Assembly: GCF_000715075.1 (NCBI RefSeq)
Contig: NC_134096.1
Coordinates: forward strand, 118,604,698-118,668,697
Direction of reading: 5' to 3'
DNA from: Nicotiana tabacum
Taxonomy: Eukaryota; Streptophyta; Magnoliopsida; Solanales; Solanaceae
DNA: 64,000 nucleotides
Made by a program: the position numbers and the translations under genes. A model generated the notes under the pieces. The model searched no databases. It was not told the origin of the DNA and saw only the letters and a program-made list of their open reading frames with translations. Position 1 is the stretch's first letter. Every line of letters starts with the position of its first letter. Of this stretch, positions 33,862 through 45,629 are shown piece after piece.

Positions 33862-34183
33862 GTATTTCCGCACCTGCAGAACCTGGGCTCGCACCTGCGG
33901 GTGCGCTTGTGCGGAAAATGTGCGCATCTGCACAACTCACTTACCCCCCCTGCCTTCGCACTTGCGACGAAAAGGCCGCACCCGCGCGCTCGCGCCTGCG
34001 GAAAATCCTTCCGCTTCTGCGCATTTGCGAACAGCCTTGCGCATTTGCGGGCATCGCAGATGCGGAACTTCCTCGCACCTGCGACCCCAGGCCAATTCTC
34101 GACTCTCTCGCATTTGCGCCTGCAAGTCTCGCTTCTGCGAGGCCGCACCTGCGGACTCCCCACCGCAGGTGCGAAAACACCAG
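33862..34183 (-). repeat. U3 word block, CGCACCTGCG vocabulary (A2 3' LTR)
   Basis: Dense CGCACCTGCG, CGCATTTGCG and CGCTTCTGCG variants over 320 bp. Matches 41722-42032 with small indels. Confidence 0.82.
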
Positions 34184-34812
34184 AACCAGCAAATAAATCA
34201 GAAATTCCTCTAAGTCAAAGCTTTCACCCGTTAAGCATCCGAAACACACCCGAGGCCCCCGGGACCTCGACTTAACATACTAACCAATCCTAAAACACCA
34301 TACGAACTTAGTCGAGCTCTCAAATCCCATCAAACAACGCAAAAATCACGAATCACCCTCCAATTCAATTTTAAAGAACTAGAAACTTCAAAATTCTACA
34401 ACCGATGTCGAAACCTATCAAATCACGTCCGATTGACCTCAAATTTTTGCGCACAAGTCATATTCAACATTACGGACCTACTCCAACTTTCGGAATCAGA
34501 AAACGACCCCGATATCAAAAATTCCACTACCGTCCCAAAACTCCAAAAATTCGACTTTTGCCATTTCAAGCCTAAATGAGCTATGAACCTCCAAAACACA
34601 ATCCGGACATACTCCTAAACCCAAAATCACCTAACGGAGCTAACGGAACCGACGGAATTCCATTCTGGAGTCGTCTTCACACAGTTCCAACTACGGTCCA
34701 AATCCTAAGGCTTAAGCTCTCATTTAGGGACTAAGAGTCGCAAAACACTCCGAAACTCAAAACCAATCATCCCGGCAAGTCACAATAGCAGAAAAAGATT
34801 TGGGGGAGACAG

Positions 34813-35961
34813 TTAATAGGGGATCGGGGCTATTACTCTCAAAACGACCGGCCGGGTCATTACATCCTCTCCCTCTAAAAATAATCGTCCGTCCTCGAAC
34901 GAGTATAAAAACATACCTGAAACTGTGAAAAGACGAGGGTACTGGTTGCGCATATCCTGCTCGGTCTCCCAAGTTGCCTCCTCGACCGGCTGACCCCTCC
35001 ACTGGACTTTTACTGAAGCAATATTCTTTAACTTGAGCTTTCTGACCTGCCTGTCCAAAATAGCTACTGGCTCCTTAACATAAGATAGATCTTTGTCCAA
35101 CTGGACAGAGCTGAAATCCAATACATGAGTCGGATCACCGTGATACTTTCGGAGCATAGACACGTGGAATACCAGGTGAACTCCTGCTAGGCTGGGAGGC
35201 AAGGCAAGCTCATAAGTAACCTCCCCAACTTGCCGCAATATCTCAAAAGGACCAATGAACCTCGGGCTCAGCTTGCTCTTCTTCCCGAACCTCATGACAC
35301 CCTTCATAGGCGATACCCGAAGCAAGACCCGCTCAGCAACCATAAATGCCAAATCAAGAACCTTACAGTCTGCATAACTCTTCTGCCTAGACTGGGCTGT
35401 GCGAAGTCTCTCCTGAATCACCTTCACCTTAACCAGGGCATCCTGGACCAAATCTGTACCCAATAATCGGGCCTCGCCCGGCTCAAACCATCCCACTGGG
35501 GACCGGAACCGCCTACCATACAAAGCCTCATACGGTGCCATCTGAATGCTGGACTGGTAACTGTTATTGTAAGCAAACTCTGCAAGTGGAAAGTATCGGT
35601 CCCATGACCCTCCAAACTCCATCACACAGGCACGGAGCATATCCTCAAGAATCTGAATTGTGTGCTCAGACTGCCCGTCCGTCTGAGGGTAAAAGGTTAT
35701 GCTCAACTCCACCCTAGTACCCAACTCCTGCTGTACGGCTCTCCAAAACCGTGATGTGAACTGTGTACCTCTGTCTGAAATGATGGATACTGGAATACCA
35801 TGAAGGCGGACAATCTCTCTGATATAAATCTCAGCCAACCTCTTCGAAGAGTATGTAGTCAGCACCGGAATGAAATGGGCTGACTTGGTCAGCCGATCCA
35901 CGATCACCCAAATAGCATCGAACTTCCTCAAAGTCCGAGGAAGTCCAACCACAAAGTCCAT
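34813..35961 (-). CDS. open integrase core plus chromodomain segment of A2 pol (382 codons)
   Basis: This is the longest undamaged integrase in the window. Numbering from MDFVVGLP: catalytic Asp2, Asp63 (SDRGTQF) and Glu99 (QTDGQSE), with 35 residues between the last two, the D,D35E pattern. Next come the Gly-Pro-Phe-Glu SH3-like region (about residues 240-250), HVSMLRKYHGD, and a chromodomain (AILDRQVRKLK, VQWRGQPVEEATWETEQDM, QYPRLF). The frame continues through the polypurine tract and ends 52 bases inside the LTR. The real protein is a cleavage product of Gag-Pol; an upstream frameshift near 36030 disconnects it, so expression is doubtful. Confidence 0.88.
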   Translation of the reverse strand: MDFVVGLPRTLRKFDAIWVIVDRLTKSAHFIPVLTTYSSKRLAEIYIREIVRLHGIPVSIISDRGTQFTSRFWRAVQQELGTRVELSITFYPQTDGQSEHTIQILEDMLRACVMEFGGSWDRYFPLAEFAYNNSYQSSIQMAPYEALYGRRFRSPVGWFEPGEARLLGTDLVQDALVKVKVIQERLRTAQSRQKSYADCKVLDLAFMVAERVLLRVSPMKGVMRFGKKSKLSPRFIGPFEILRQVGEVTYELALPPSLAGVHLVFHVSMLRKYHGDPTHVLDFSSVQLDKDLSYVKEPVAILDRQVRKLKLKNIASVKVQWRGQPVEEATWETEQDMRNQYPRLFTVSGMFLYSFEDGRLFLEGEDVMTRPVVLRVIAPIPY

Positions 35962-37905
35962 GGTGATCCGCTCCCACTTCCACTCTGGGATCTCTAACCT
36001 CTGAAGTAATCCCCCCGGTCTCTGATGCTCATATTAACATGCTGATAGTTGAGACACTTGGCCACAAACACAACTATGTCCTTTTTCATTCTTCTCCACC
36101 AATAGTGTTGCCTCAAGTCCTGGTACATCTTCACGGCACCCGAATGAATAGAGTACCGCGAGCTATGGGCCTCCTCAAGAATCAAATCCCGAAGCCCATC
36201 TACATGGGGAACACAGATCCGGCCATGTATCCTCATCACACCGTCATCACCAATAGTCACATCTCTGGCATCAACTCGCCGAACCCTATCCTGAAGAACT
36301 AGAAGATGAGGATCATCATACTGGCGCTCCCTGACATGGTCATAAAGAGAAGACCGAGCAACTACACAAGCTAATACCTGGCTAGGCTCTGAAATATCCA
36401 ATCTCATGAACTGGTTGACTAAGGCCTGAACATCCAAGGCTAAGGGCCTCTCAGCTGCCGGAAGATATGCCAAGCTCCTCAAACTCTCTGCCCGGCAACT
36501 CAAGGCGTCGGCCACTACATTGGCCTTCCCCGGGTGGTATAATATAGTGATATCATAGTCTTTAAGTATCTCCAACCACCTCCGCTGACACAAATTAAGG
36601 TCCTTCTGCCTGGACAAGTACTATAAACTTCGGTGATCAGTGTAAATCTCACAGGGAACACCGTACAAATATGACGTCAGATCTTCAGGGCATGAACAAT
36701 AGCTGCTAACTCGAGATCATGAACTGGATAATTCTTCTCATGCACCTTCAACTGTCTAGACGCGTAGGCAATCACCCTACCGTCCTGCATCAATACCGCT
36801 CCAAGGCCAATCCTCAAGGCATCACATAGACAGTGTATGACCCTGAACCTGTAGGCAATACTAATACTGGGGCTGTAGTCAAAGCTGTCTTGAGCTTCTG
36901 AAAACTCTGCTCACACTCCTCGGTCCACCTGAACGGAGCACCCTTCTGGGTTAGCCGGGTCATAGGTGCTGCAATGGATGAAAATCCCTCCACAAAGCGA
37001 CGGTAATACCCCGCCAAACTAAGGAAACTGCGGATCTCCGTAGCTGATGACAGTCTAGGCCAACTCTACACTGCATCCACCTTCTTCGAATCTACCTTGA
37101 TCCCATTACAAGACACTATGTGGCCCAAGAATGCCACTGAATCAAGCCATAATTCACACTTAGAAAATTTTGCATACAACCTCTTCTCCCTCAAAGTCTG
37201 AAGCATGGTCCTCAGGTGCTGCTCATGATCTTCCCAAGACCGGGAATATACCAGGATGTCGTCAATAAACACAATGACGAAGGAATCAAGATAAGGCCGG
37301 AATACATTGTGCATCAAATGCATAAAGGCTGCTGGGGCATTGGTCAGCCCAAATGACATGACAAGAAACTCATAGTGACCATATCTGGTCCTGAAAGCAG
37401 TCTTCGGGATATCCGGCTCCCGAATCTTCAACTGATGATAGCCAGAACGCAAGTCAATCTTGGAAAACACCCTGGCACCCTGTAACTGATCAAATAAGTC
37501 ATCAATGCGAGGCAAAGGATACTTGTTCTTCACTGTAACCTTGTCCAATTGCCGATAGTCAATACACATACGCATAGAACCATCCTTCTTCTTTACAAAT
37601 AAGACCGGAGCACCCCAAGGTGACACACTGGGCCGAATGAAGCCCTTATCAAGCAACTCCTACAACTGCTCCTTCAACTCCTTTAATTCAGGAGGAGCCA
37701 TACGATATGGAGGAATAGAGATGGGCTGAGTACCCGATAATAAATCAATGCCAAAATCAAAATCTCTGTTGGGCGGCATGCCCAGAAGATCAGCTGGAAA
37801 CACATCTGGGAAGTCCCTCACTACTGGAACTAACTCAACTGTAGGGGTATCAATACTGACATCTCTCACATAGGCCAAATACGCATCACACCCCTTCTCA
37901 ACCAT
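35962..37905 (-). pseudogene. RT, RNase H and integrase zinc finger of A2 pol, frameshifted
   Basis: RT is readable from about 37905: FPADLLGMPPNRDFDFGIDL, then after a stop near 37658 (Gln codon in the KEQLQEL segment) [36 protein letters not shown] and [15 protein letters not shown] with both catalytic Asp present. There is a stop near 37064, then RNase H start ([28 protein letters not shown]) that ends in a frameshift at about 36815. The continuation ([22 protein letters not shown] to integrase zinc finger) is in another frame down to about 35994. Confidence 0.9.
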
Positions 37906-38025
37906 TCGCTGAGCTTCAAAAAATCAAACGACCCTGCGGGGACTCTCCACTCTAATCTCAGCAAACCTGGCATAGCCAGCATCACAGTCTTAGCGTGATA
38001 ATCAAGAATAGCATAATGGGGCGAC

Positions 38026-39762
38026 AACCAATCCATGCCCAAAATCTACCATACTGAGAAATAACAAATTGACTCTGGTCTCAAAACCACTAAGAGCAAT
38101 CAAACACGACCGATATACGCGGTCCACAATGAGAGAATCTCTAAGGGAGTAGATACATAAATAGGGGAACTCAATGAATCCCTAGATATCCCTAAATGTG
38201 GAGCAAAATAAGAAGACACATATGAATACGTAGAGCCTGGGTCAAATAATATTGATGCATCCCTATGACAGACGGGGACGATACTTGTGATAACTAAATC
38301 TGAAGCAACAGCCTCTAAACAGGCTGGAAGGGCATAGTACCTGGCCTGGCCTCCCCCTCTAGGGCGACCTTGACCTCCCCGACCTCCACCTCGAGCTGGC
38401 TGAGGAGGTGGGGTAGCAGCTGGTGCTGGAAGAAGGGCCGGAGGACTCGGTGGAGCACGTGGAGGCTGATAAGTCTGTGGAGGTGCACCCCTCCTGGCTC
38501 TGGGGCAATCTCTAACCAGGTGACGAGTGTCACCACACTCAAAACAACCTCTCGGAGGACGCGGCGGCTGAGACTGACTCAGACCTGGCCTGCTGGATTG
38601 GCCGGTAATAGCACCTCGAGTAGGAGGCATACTGGATACTGGCAGTGCATAATAGGGCTCCTGAGGTCTAGGAGGAGATGGGACACCGCTGGCTGCTGGA
38701 AGAGCTGAATGAATAGGGCGACTCACAAAACCCCTACCATAGTGTGCTGCTGGTGCACGAGCTCCTGAATAATGACCAGTCTCTCAAGACCTCTTGGCCT
38801 CTCTCTCCTCTCGGTCCCGGGCAAACATGACCTCCACTCTCCTGGCAATGCTCACTGCCTGCTGAGAAGTGATGTCCATCTCCAACTCCCTGGCCATACT
38901 GGTCTGAATACTGGGGTGAAGTCCCTCAATGAAGCGACGAACCCTCTCTCTGACTGTAGCAACCAGAGCCGATGCATGGCGAGCCAACCCACTGAAACGA
39001 ACTGCATACTCCGACACAGTCATAGAACCCTGACGTAACTGCTCGAACTCTGCGCGCCAAGCATCCCTGAGGCTCTAAGGAACATACTCATGCAAGAACA
39101 TCTCTGAAAAGTGAGTCCAAGTGAGTGAGGCTGCCTCGTCCGGACTACTCAGCTCATAGGCACGCCACCACTGATATGCTGCTCCCCTCAGCTGGAAAGC
39201 GGTGAAAGAAACCCCACTCGTCTCCACAATGCCCATAGTGCGGAGAATACGATAACACTCCTCAAGTAAAACCTAGAGCATTATCAGAAGTTAGTCCGCT
39301 GAAAGTAGGTGGGTGGTACTTTTTGTACCTCTCAAGTCTGAGCTGCTCTGCCTCAGAAGCAGCTACCCTGATCTCATGCTAAATCGGAGTCACTGGGGGC
39401 ATAGGACTATACTCTAGGGCCTGATCAACCTGGACCCTCTACTCAGGGGTGCGGGATGCGGGAGTCTGTGCCCCTCCCCCGGCCTGAGATGTAGCGGGAG
39501 CTATCGGAAATAGTCTAGCCTGAGCCAGAGTGCTGAACATGCTCAAGAACTGAGCTAAAGTCTTCTGGAGGGCTGGAGTAGCAATAGGGATCTCCGGCGC
39601 TGGCCCTCCAGTTGGAGCTGCTGGAGGCTTCTCTGATGCAGCTCTCGCAGGTGCTCGGGCTGCACCGCGTGGTCGTCCTCTACCCCGACCCCGGCCTCTG
39701 GTGGCCCTGGCACGGGGCTCGGGTGCCTGATCGTCGGTCCTCCCATTGCGGGTCCTCACCAT
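38026..39762 (-). pseudogene. gag and protease of A2, frameshifted
   Basis: Gag starts MVRTRNGRTDDQAPEP at 39762, preceded on the minus strand by a pyrimidine-rich tract ending CACAG, a good 3' splice site. Arg-Gly repeats follow, then a stop at about 39440, the Gag core in a shifted frame (39023-38784: [28 protein letters not shown]), a zinc knuckle CFECGDTRHLVRDC (CCHC complete) and protease [12 protein letters not shown] near 38250. Protease and its continuation are interrupted around 38100. Confidence 0.88.
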
Positions 39763-39949
39763 CTGTGAGAAAGAATAGAATAGAATCTTAGATATTTTGG
39801 TGTCAATAACTCGCACGACAAGGAAATCAAAGAAATGTGATTGTTCTTAACAGTTACATAGCCTCCCAAAGATAAGTACGGACGTCTCCGCACCGATCCG
39901 CGAGACTCTAATAAATCGGCTTATGACTGGCGACTCCTACGAACCTAGA

Positions 39950-39961
39950 GCTCTGATACCA
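39950..39961 (-). other. primer-binding site of A2 (initiator tRNA-Met)
   Basis: Minus strand TGGTATCAGAGC, three bases inside the LTR end. It is complementary to the 3' end of plant initiator tRNA-Met, the usual primer for this group. Confidence 0.9.
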
Positions 39962-40573
39962 ACTTGTCACGATCCCAAATTATCCCTCCGTAAGGTGTCG
40001 TGATGGCACCTAGTCTTTACGACTAGGTAAGCCTAATCTTTCAAAAAATATAAAGAAACACAATATTTTAACGATAAACAACATATTATAAATAGCCAAG
40101 AGTAGTACCACTCGGCATATACAAAATAATTTCCCAACACCCGGAATATCACTAAGTCACAAGCTGCTATAATCTATGTAACTCTATACAAAAGTCTGAA
40201 GATAATAAGGAAAATCTCTAGACGAGGGAGTAGAAGGGGACTCCGAATATCTGCAGACGCAAGCAGAAGTACCTTGAAGTCTCCTAGAATCAGCAGCATG
40301 TACTAACCCCGAGGCTGATAGCTCGCACCTGGATCTGCACATGAAAACATGTGCAGGGAAGGGCATGAGTACACCACAATGGTACCCAATAAGTGCCAAG
40401 CCTAACCTCGGTCGAGTAGTGACGAGGTCAGGTCAAGGCCCTACCAGAGAAAATATAATAAATTAAACAGTAAAAGATATAAGTAGAATTTACGGTAACA
40501 CCGTTAAAGAAATTCTCGAAAATTTAACAGTTAAGGGAGACCTCGGCTCAAAACAAGGTAAACACAGTGGAAA

Positions 40574-40862
40574 ATCTCTCGGGATACCGTCCCGTAGTTT
40601 CAGATGAATATGCAGTACAGAGGGATCTCCCGGAATACGTCCGTAGTCCCAAAGTAAATATGCAGTACATGGGGATCTCCCGGAATACGTCCGTAGTCCC
40701 AAAGTAAATAATGCAGTACAGGGGGATCTCCCAGAATACGTCTGTAGTCCCAAAGTAAATATGCAGTACAGGGGGATCTCCCGGAATACGTCTGTAGTCC
40801 CAAAGTAAATATGCAGTACAGGGGGATCTCTCGGAATACGTCTGTAGTCCCAATTTAAATAT
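40574..40862 (-). repeat. six tandem hairpin units (A2 5' LTR)
   Basis: Same phase as 32718-33002. One unit near 40728-40745 has inner arms CAGA/TCTG where neighbours have CGGA/TCCG, a paired change. Two units are in the intermediate G-T state (CGGA opposite TCTG on the strand shown). Confidence 0.87.
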
Positions 40863-41721
40863 GCAACGCAAGATGAAATGACAGGTATAACATCGAGTTA
40901 TACAGTTTATACTGGACACAGATAAGGCAAATAAGGACTTAATTGAACATGACGTACAGAATGTCAATTAGGCAGTTAAAACACGTAAGCATGCTTTTCT
41001 AGTCTAAATTACACAATTAAACATATTAGTACAATTAATAAGAGAAGCAATTTATGATTTAAAAAGGTTAAACATGATTTTTTTTTTTTGCAATAATAGC
41101 CCGTGTACGTACTCGGCACCTCACGTACACGGCGCCCACACACCAAATAATATCAAGATATCCAAAGGGGAAAAGTCCCCAACACAAGGTTAGGCAAGCC
41201 ACTTACCTCGAACCGCTCAAATCAACTTGATATCACGTTTTTGCCACGAGTATCCGACTCCAAATGGCCTGAATCTATTCAAAACAGTACAATACCATCA
41301 ATACCCGCTAATGGAATGAATCCCACAAGAAAAACTACAAAATTAAGCCAAAACCCAAAATTGGCTCAAACCTGGCCCCTGGGGCCCACGTCTCGAAACC
41401 TGACAAAATGTACGAAACTAGAAAGCTCATTCAATCTCGAATCTAACCATATCAAATTCACTAAAATCCGACACCAAATGGTCCTCCAATCCACAATTCA
41501 AACTTCCAAATCCCTAGCCTCCAACTTCCAATTTCCACCTTAAATACATATTAACTAGGTGGGAAAATACATGGCAATGCAAGATTATTGACCAAAAATT
41601 AGCACAAGGAACTTACCTCAAGAAATGCCTCGAAAATGCTCTCAAAAATCGCCCCAACCCGAGTTTGCAAAGCCAAAAATGATAACAATCGCGAAGCCCT
41701 TCGGTTTTAATCACTGCCCAG

Positions 41722-42032
41722 GTATTTCCGCACCTGCGGGTGCACTTGTGCGGAAAAATTGCGCATCTGCGCAACTCACTTACCCCCTCTGCCTTCGCAC
41801 CTGCGACGAAAAGGCCGCACCTGAGTGCTCGCGCCTGCGGAAAACCCTTCCGATTCTGCGCATCTTGCGAATTTGCGAATAGCCTTGCGCATTTGCAGGC
41901 ATCGCAGATGCGAAACTTCCTCACACCTGCGACCCCAGGCCAATTCTTGACTCTCTCGCATCTGCGCCTGCAAGTCTCGCTTCTGTGAGGCCGCACCTGC
42001 GGACTCCCCACCGCAGGTGCAAAAACATCAGA
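41722..42032 (-). repeat. U3 word block, CGCACCTGCG vocabulary (A2 5' LTR)
   Basis: Counterpart of 33862-34183; one word is deleted and another inserted relative to it. Confidence 0.82.
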
Positions 42033-42712
42033 ACCAGCAAATAAATCAGAAATTCCTCTAAGTCCAAGATTTCACCCGTTAAGCATATCAAACACACCTG
42101 AGGCCCCCCGGACCTCGACTAAATATACCAACCAATCCTAAAACACCATACGAACTTAGTCGAGCTCTCAAATCCCATCAAACAACGCAAAAATCACGAA
42201 TCACCCTCCAATTCAATTTTAAAGAACTGGAAACTTCAAAATTCTACAACCGATGTCGAAACCTATCAAATCACGTCCGATTGACCTCAAATATTTGTGC
42301 ACAAGTCATAATCAACATTACGGACCTACTCCAACTTCCGAAATCGGAAAACGACCCTGATATCAAAAATTCCACTTCCGGCCCAAAACTCCAAAAATTT
42401 GACTTTCGCCATTTCAAGCCTAAATGAGCTACGAACCTCCAAAACACAATCCGGACATGCTCCTAAACCCAAAATCACCTAACGGGGCTAACGGAACTGA
42501 CGGAATTCCATTCCGGAGTCGTCTTCATACAGTTTTGACTACGTTCCAAATCCTAAGGCTTAAGCTCTCATTTAGGGACTAAGTGTCCCAAAACACTCCG
42601 AAACTCAAAACCAATCATCCCGGCAAGTCACAATAGCAGAAAAAGATTTGGGGGAGACAGTTAATAGGGGATCGGGACTATTACTCTTAAAAAGACCAGT
42701 CGGGTCATTACA

Positions 42713-45629
42713 GGACGCTGGCAAATATACCTCGAAGTCTCCATGCGTAGGTAACTCACTGACATCTAGACTGATAAGATGTACTTGGATATGCACAAAA
42801 AGATGTCCAGAAGCATAGTGTTAGTACACCATAGCGATACCCAGTAAGTGCCAAGCCTAACCTCGGTAAAGTAGTGGCGAGGTCAGGTGAGGCCCTACTG
42901 GAATATAATAATGGCATGGTAAAATGTTTAAAAATATAGTAAAATAAAATGACATTGGAAATGAATCAAGTAGTGTGTCACCATTTAATTAAGCAAAATA
43001 ATGGCAAATAATATCTCATGGAAACAAAACAGAATTTCAAATAATATCTCGTGGAAACAAAATCGAATTTCCTTTCAACTTTAAGAAAATCACAACAAAT
43101 AATCAAGGCAACTGCGGCAATAAATCAATATCAACAAGGGAACTCTCGAGGTACCGCCTCGTAGTCCTAAATCATAAATAAATTCACAATATCTCATTTC
43201 CTTATCTCATCGCGGGAGCCTTCACAATTTATTTGAAAGAAAATATTTTTCCCGAAATTGCATCCCGCGTTTTAGCCATCCGTATCACACCGCATGACTT
43301 CTAGTAGTTCCCCCTACTAGCCACGCGTATCAAGCCACCCTTATCTCACCGCATGCGTTTCAATACCCAGACCTTATACCACCGCATGCGTATCAATATC
43401 ACAATATATCATAATTTGCACCTCAAGTGCTCAAATAATGTAACTTGCCAAAATAATTCAACACAATAAAGAGCTCACGGCTCCATCACAATGAGTACAA
43501 AAATCTTACAAAATATTCAAGAATAAATAATTCAGGAAAATAATATTTCAAAATCTTTAATACGTTGCTTCAATATCAAATTTAAAATGTCAAATACTTC
43601 ATATTCATAATGTTTAATTTAAATAAAATCACCCTTCAAATAATGCACAGAATAAAAGAAACCAAGTTTCAACTAAACAGGTATAACAATTAGCAGGAAA
43701 AGGTCAAACAAATTTAAGGTATATATCTCAGATCAATGATGAAGAATATAACAAGATAAAATAATTTAATAAATGTGCAACAATGAACTACACAATTTAA
43801 AAATATAATCTTTCACATTTAGCCCGTGTACACACTCGTCACCTCGTGTACACAACTTTCAACACATTTTAATAATCACATTAATATCAATTCTAGGGGA
43901 AATTTCTCCCACACAAGGTTAGACAAGTCACTTACCTCGACTTGCTCCAATTTAACCAAGTAGTATGTTTTTTCCTCGATTTTCCGATTCTAATCGACTC
44001 GAATCTAGTCATAATTAATTCGATACAGTCAACAAAAATTATAGAATCAATTCCATAAGAAAATACTATATTTTTCAATAAAATCCGAAATTAACTCAAA
44101 AATGGCCAGTGGAGCCCACGTCTCGGAATCCAGCAAAAGTTATGAAATATGAACACTCATTCAACTACGAGTCCAACCATACCAGTTTTACAAAAATCCG
44201 ACATCAACTTGACCTCCAAATCTCAAATTCTCATTTTGAAATCCCTAGGCCCAAATCCTCTAATTTCACCTCAGAAACATGTAATCTATTCTAAATATTT
44301 AATGATAATCCAATATAATTGACTAACAAATATCACATGTGACTTACCTCAAGTTTCCCAGTGAATTCTCTCTGAAAAATCGCCCAAAACCGTGTTGAAA
44401 ATGTCCAAATGACAAAAATATCGGAACCCCTCTGTTTTTGTAATCTGGTCAGTGCTTTCGCACATGCGGACAAAATACTCGCACCTGCGGTCCCGCATCT
44501 GCAGTGAAATGCCGCATTTGCGAAAATTGCTCAGCCCAGCTGCCTTCGCTTCTGCGAGCTTTGGACCGCATATGTGCCTTCGCAGGTGCGGAAAATTCCA
44601 TCGCACCTGCGGACCTACCCGCACCTGCGCCCTTCCTCTCGCTTCTGCGCAACATGAGCCGCATCTGCGGCTCCAACTGGGCAGCCCTTCGTCCGCTTTT
44701 GCGAGCCATAGCTCGCTTGTGCGAGTCCGCACCTGCGGTCAGTCCCTCCACAAGTGCGATGACACCAGAAGCTGCAAATTTCAGAATTTGCCTAAGTCCA
44801 AAAATTGACCCGATTTCGATCCGGATCGCACTCGGGGTACTCGGGACCCCGTCCAAAAATACCAACAAGTCCTAAATTATCATACGAACTTAGTCGAGTC
44901 TTCAAATCACATCCAACAACACTAAAAATACGAATCACACATAGATTCAAGCCTAATAAATCTTAAGAATTTCCAACTTCTACATTCGATGTCGAAACCT
45001 ATCAAATCAAGTCTGATTGACCTCAAATTTTGTACACAAGTCATAAATGACATAACGAAGCTATTAAAATTTTCAGAACTAAATTCCAACCCTGATATCA
45101 AAAAGTCAACTCCCCGATCAAACTTCCAAACTTACATTCCTATTTTAGCCATTTCAAACCTAATTTCACCACAGACTTCCAAATAAAATTTCGATCACGC
45201 TCCTAAGTCCGAAATCACCATACAGGGCTGTTGGAATCATCAAAATTCTATTCTGGGGTCGTTTGCACATAATTCGACATCTGGTCACTATTTGAATTTA
45301 AACTTTTAATTTTTCTTCAAAATTCCATATCTCGGGCTACGACCTTGGAATTTGATTCCAGGTATACTTCTAAGTCCCAAATCACGATACGGACCTACCA
45401 AAATTGTCAAAACACTGATCAGAATCTGTTTGCTAAAAATGTTGACCAAGGTCAACTCAGTTGAGTTTTAAAGCTCTAATTCACATTTTAATTCATTTTT
45501 CGCATAAAAACTTTCCGAAAAATTTTACGGACTGCACACGCAAGTCGAGTAATGATAAATAGTGCCTTTTGAGGTCTTAGAACACAGAATTAATTATTAA
45601 ATTTAAAGATGACATTTTGGGTCATCACA
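42713..45629 (-). repeat. main part of B3 3' LTR
   Basis: Minus strand: starts TGTGATGACCCAAAATG at 45629. It contains a CGCACCTGCG word block (44455-44765), AUG-free leader, donor GTAAGT (44347-44342), GAGGTAAGTGAC near 43933, hairpin CGAGG-CGGTA-CCTCG (43147-43161), and continues up to GGACGCTGGC where A2 interrupts. B-type start and body, but a word vocabulary different from B1 and B2. Confidence 0.92.
44455..44765 (-). repeat. U3 word block, CGCACCTGCG vocabulary in a B-type LTR
   Basis: CGCACCTGCGG, CGCATCTGCGG and CGCTTCTGCG variants occupy the place where B1 and B2 have ATCGAGGCC words. The B3 5' LTR has the same (63580-63895). Confidence 0.82.

Larger units (their letters stand above)
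32109..34864 (-). repeat. 3' LTR of A2 (2756 bp)
   Basis: Minus strand: starts TGTAATGACCCGGCCGGTCG at 34864 and ends GTGACA at 32109. It holds a word block (33862-34183), donor GTAAGT (33756-33751), GAGGTAAGTGGC near 33352, six hairpin units (32718-33002) and terminal hairpin (about 32152-32172). Confidence 0.95.
32109..42712 (-). mobile_element. full-length Ty3/gypsy chromovirus A2, minus strand
   Basis: Two similar LTRs of 2756 and 2748 bp enclose polypurine tract, pol, gag and primer-binding site in the right order for the minus strand. It lies inside B3's 3' LTR. The outer flanks are TCATA on the left and GGACG on the right, so no target duplication is visible. The LTRs resemble each other closely, so this is among the younger insertions, but gag-pol has frameshifts and stops. 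Confidence 0.95.
39965..42712 (-). repeat. 5' LTR of A2 (2748 bp)
   Basis: Minus strand: starts TGTAATGACCCGACTGG at 42712 and ends GGGATCGTGACA at 39965. It has the word block (41722-42032), donor GTAAGT (41616-41611), six hairpin units (40574-40862) and terminal hairpin ACCTAGTC...GACTAGGT (40008-40028). It supplies the promoter of A2. Confidence 0.95.

Noticed and set aside
39950..39961. Possible tRNA gene at the tRNA-Met match
   Set aside because: Only 12 bases match; this is a primer-binding site next to an LTR end, as also at 61563-61574.
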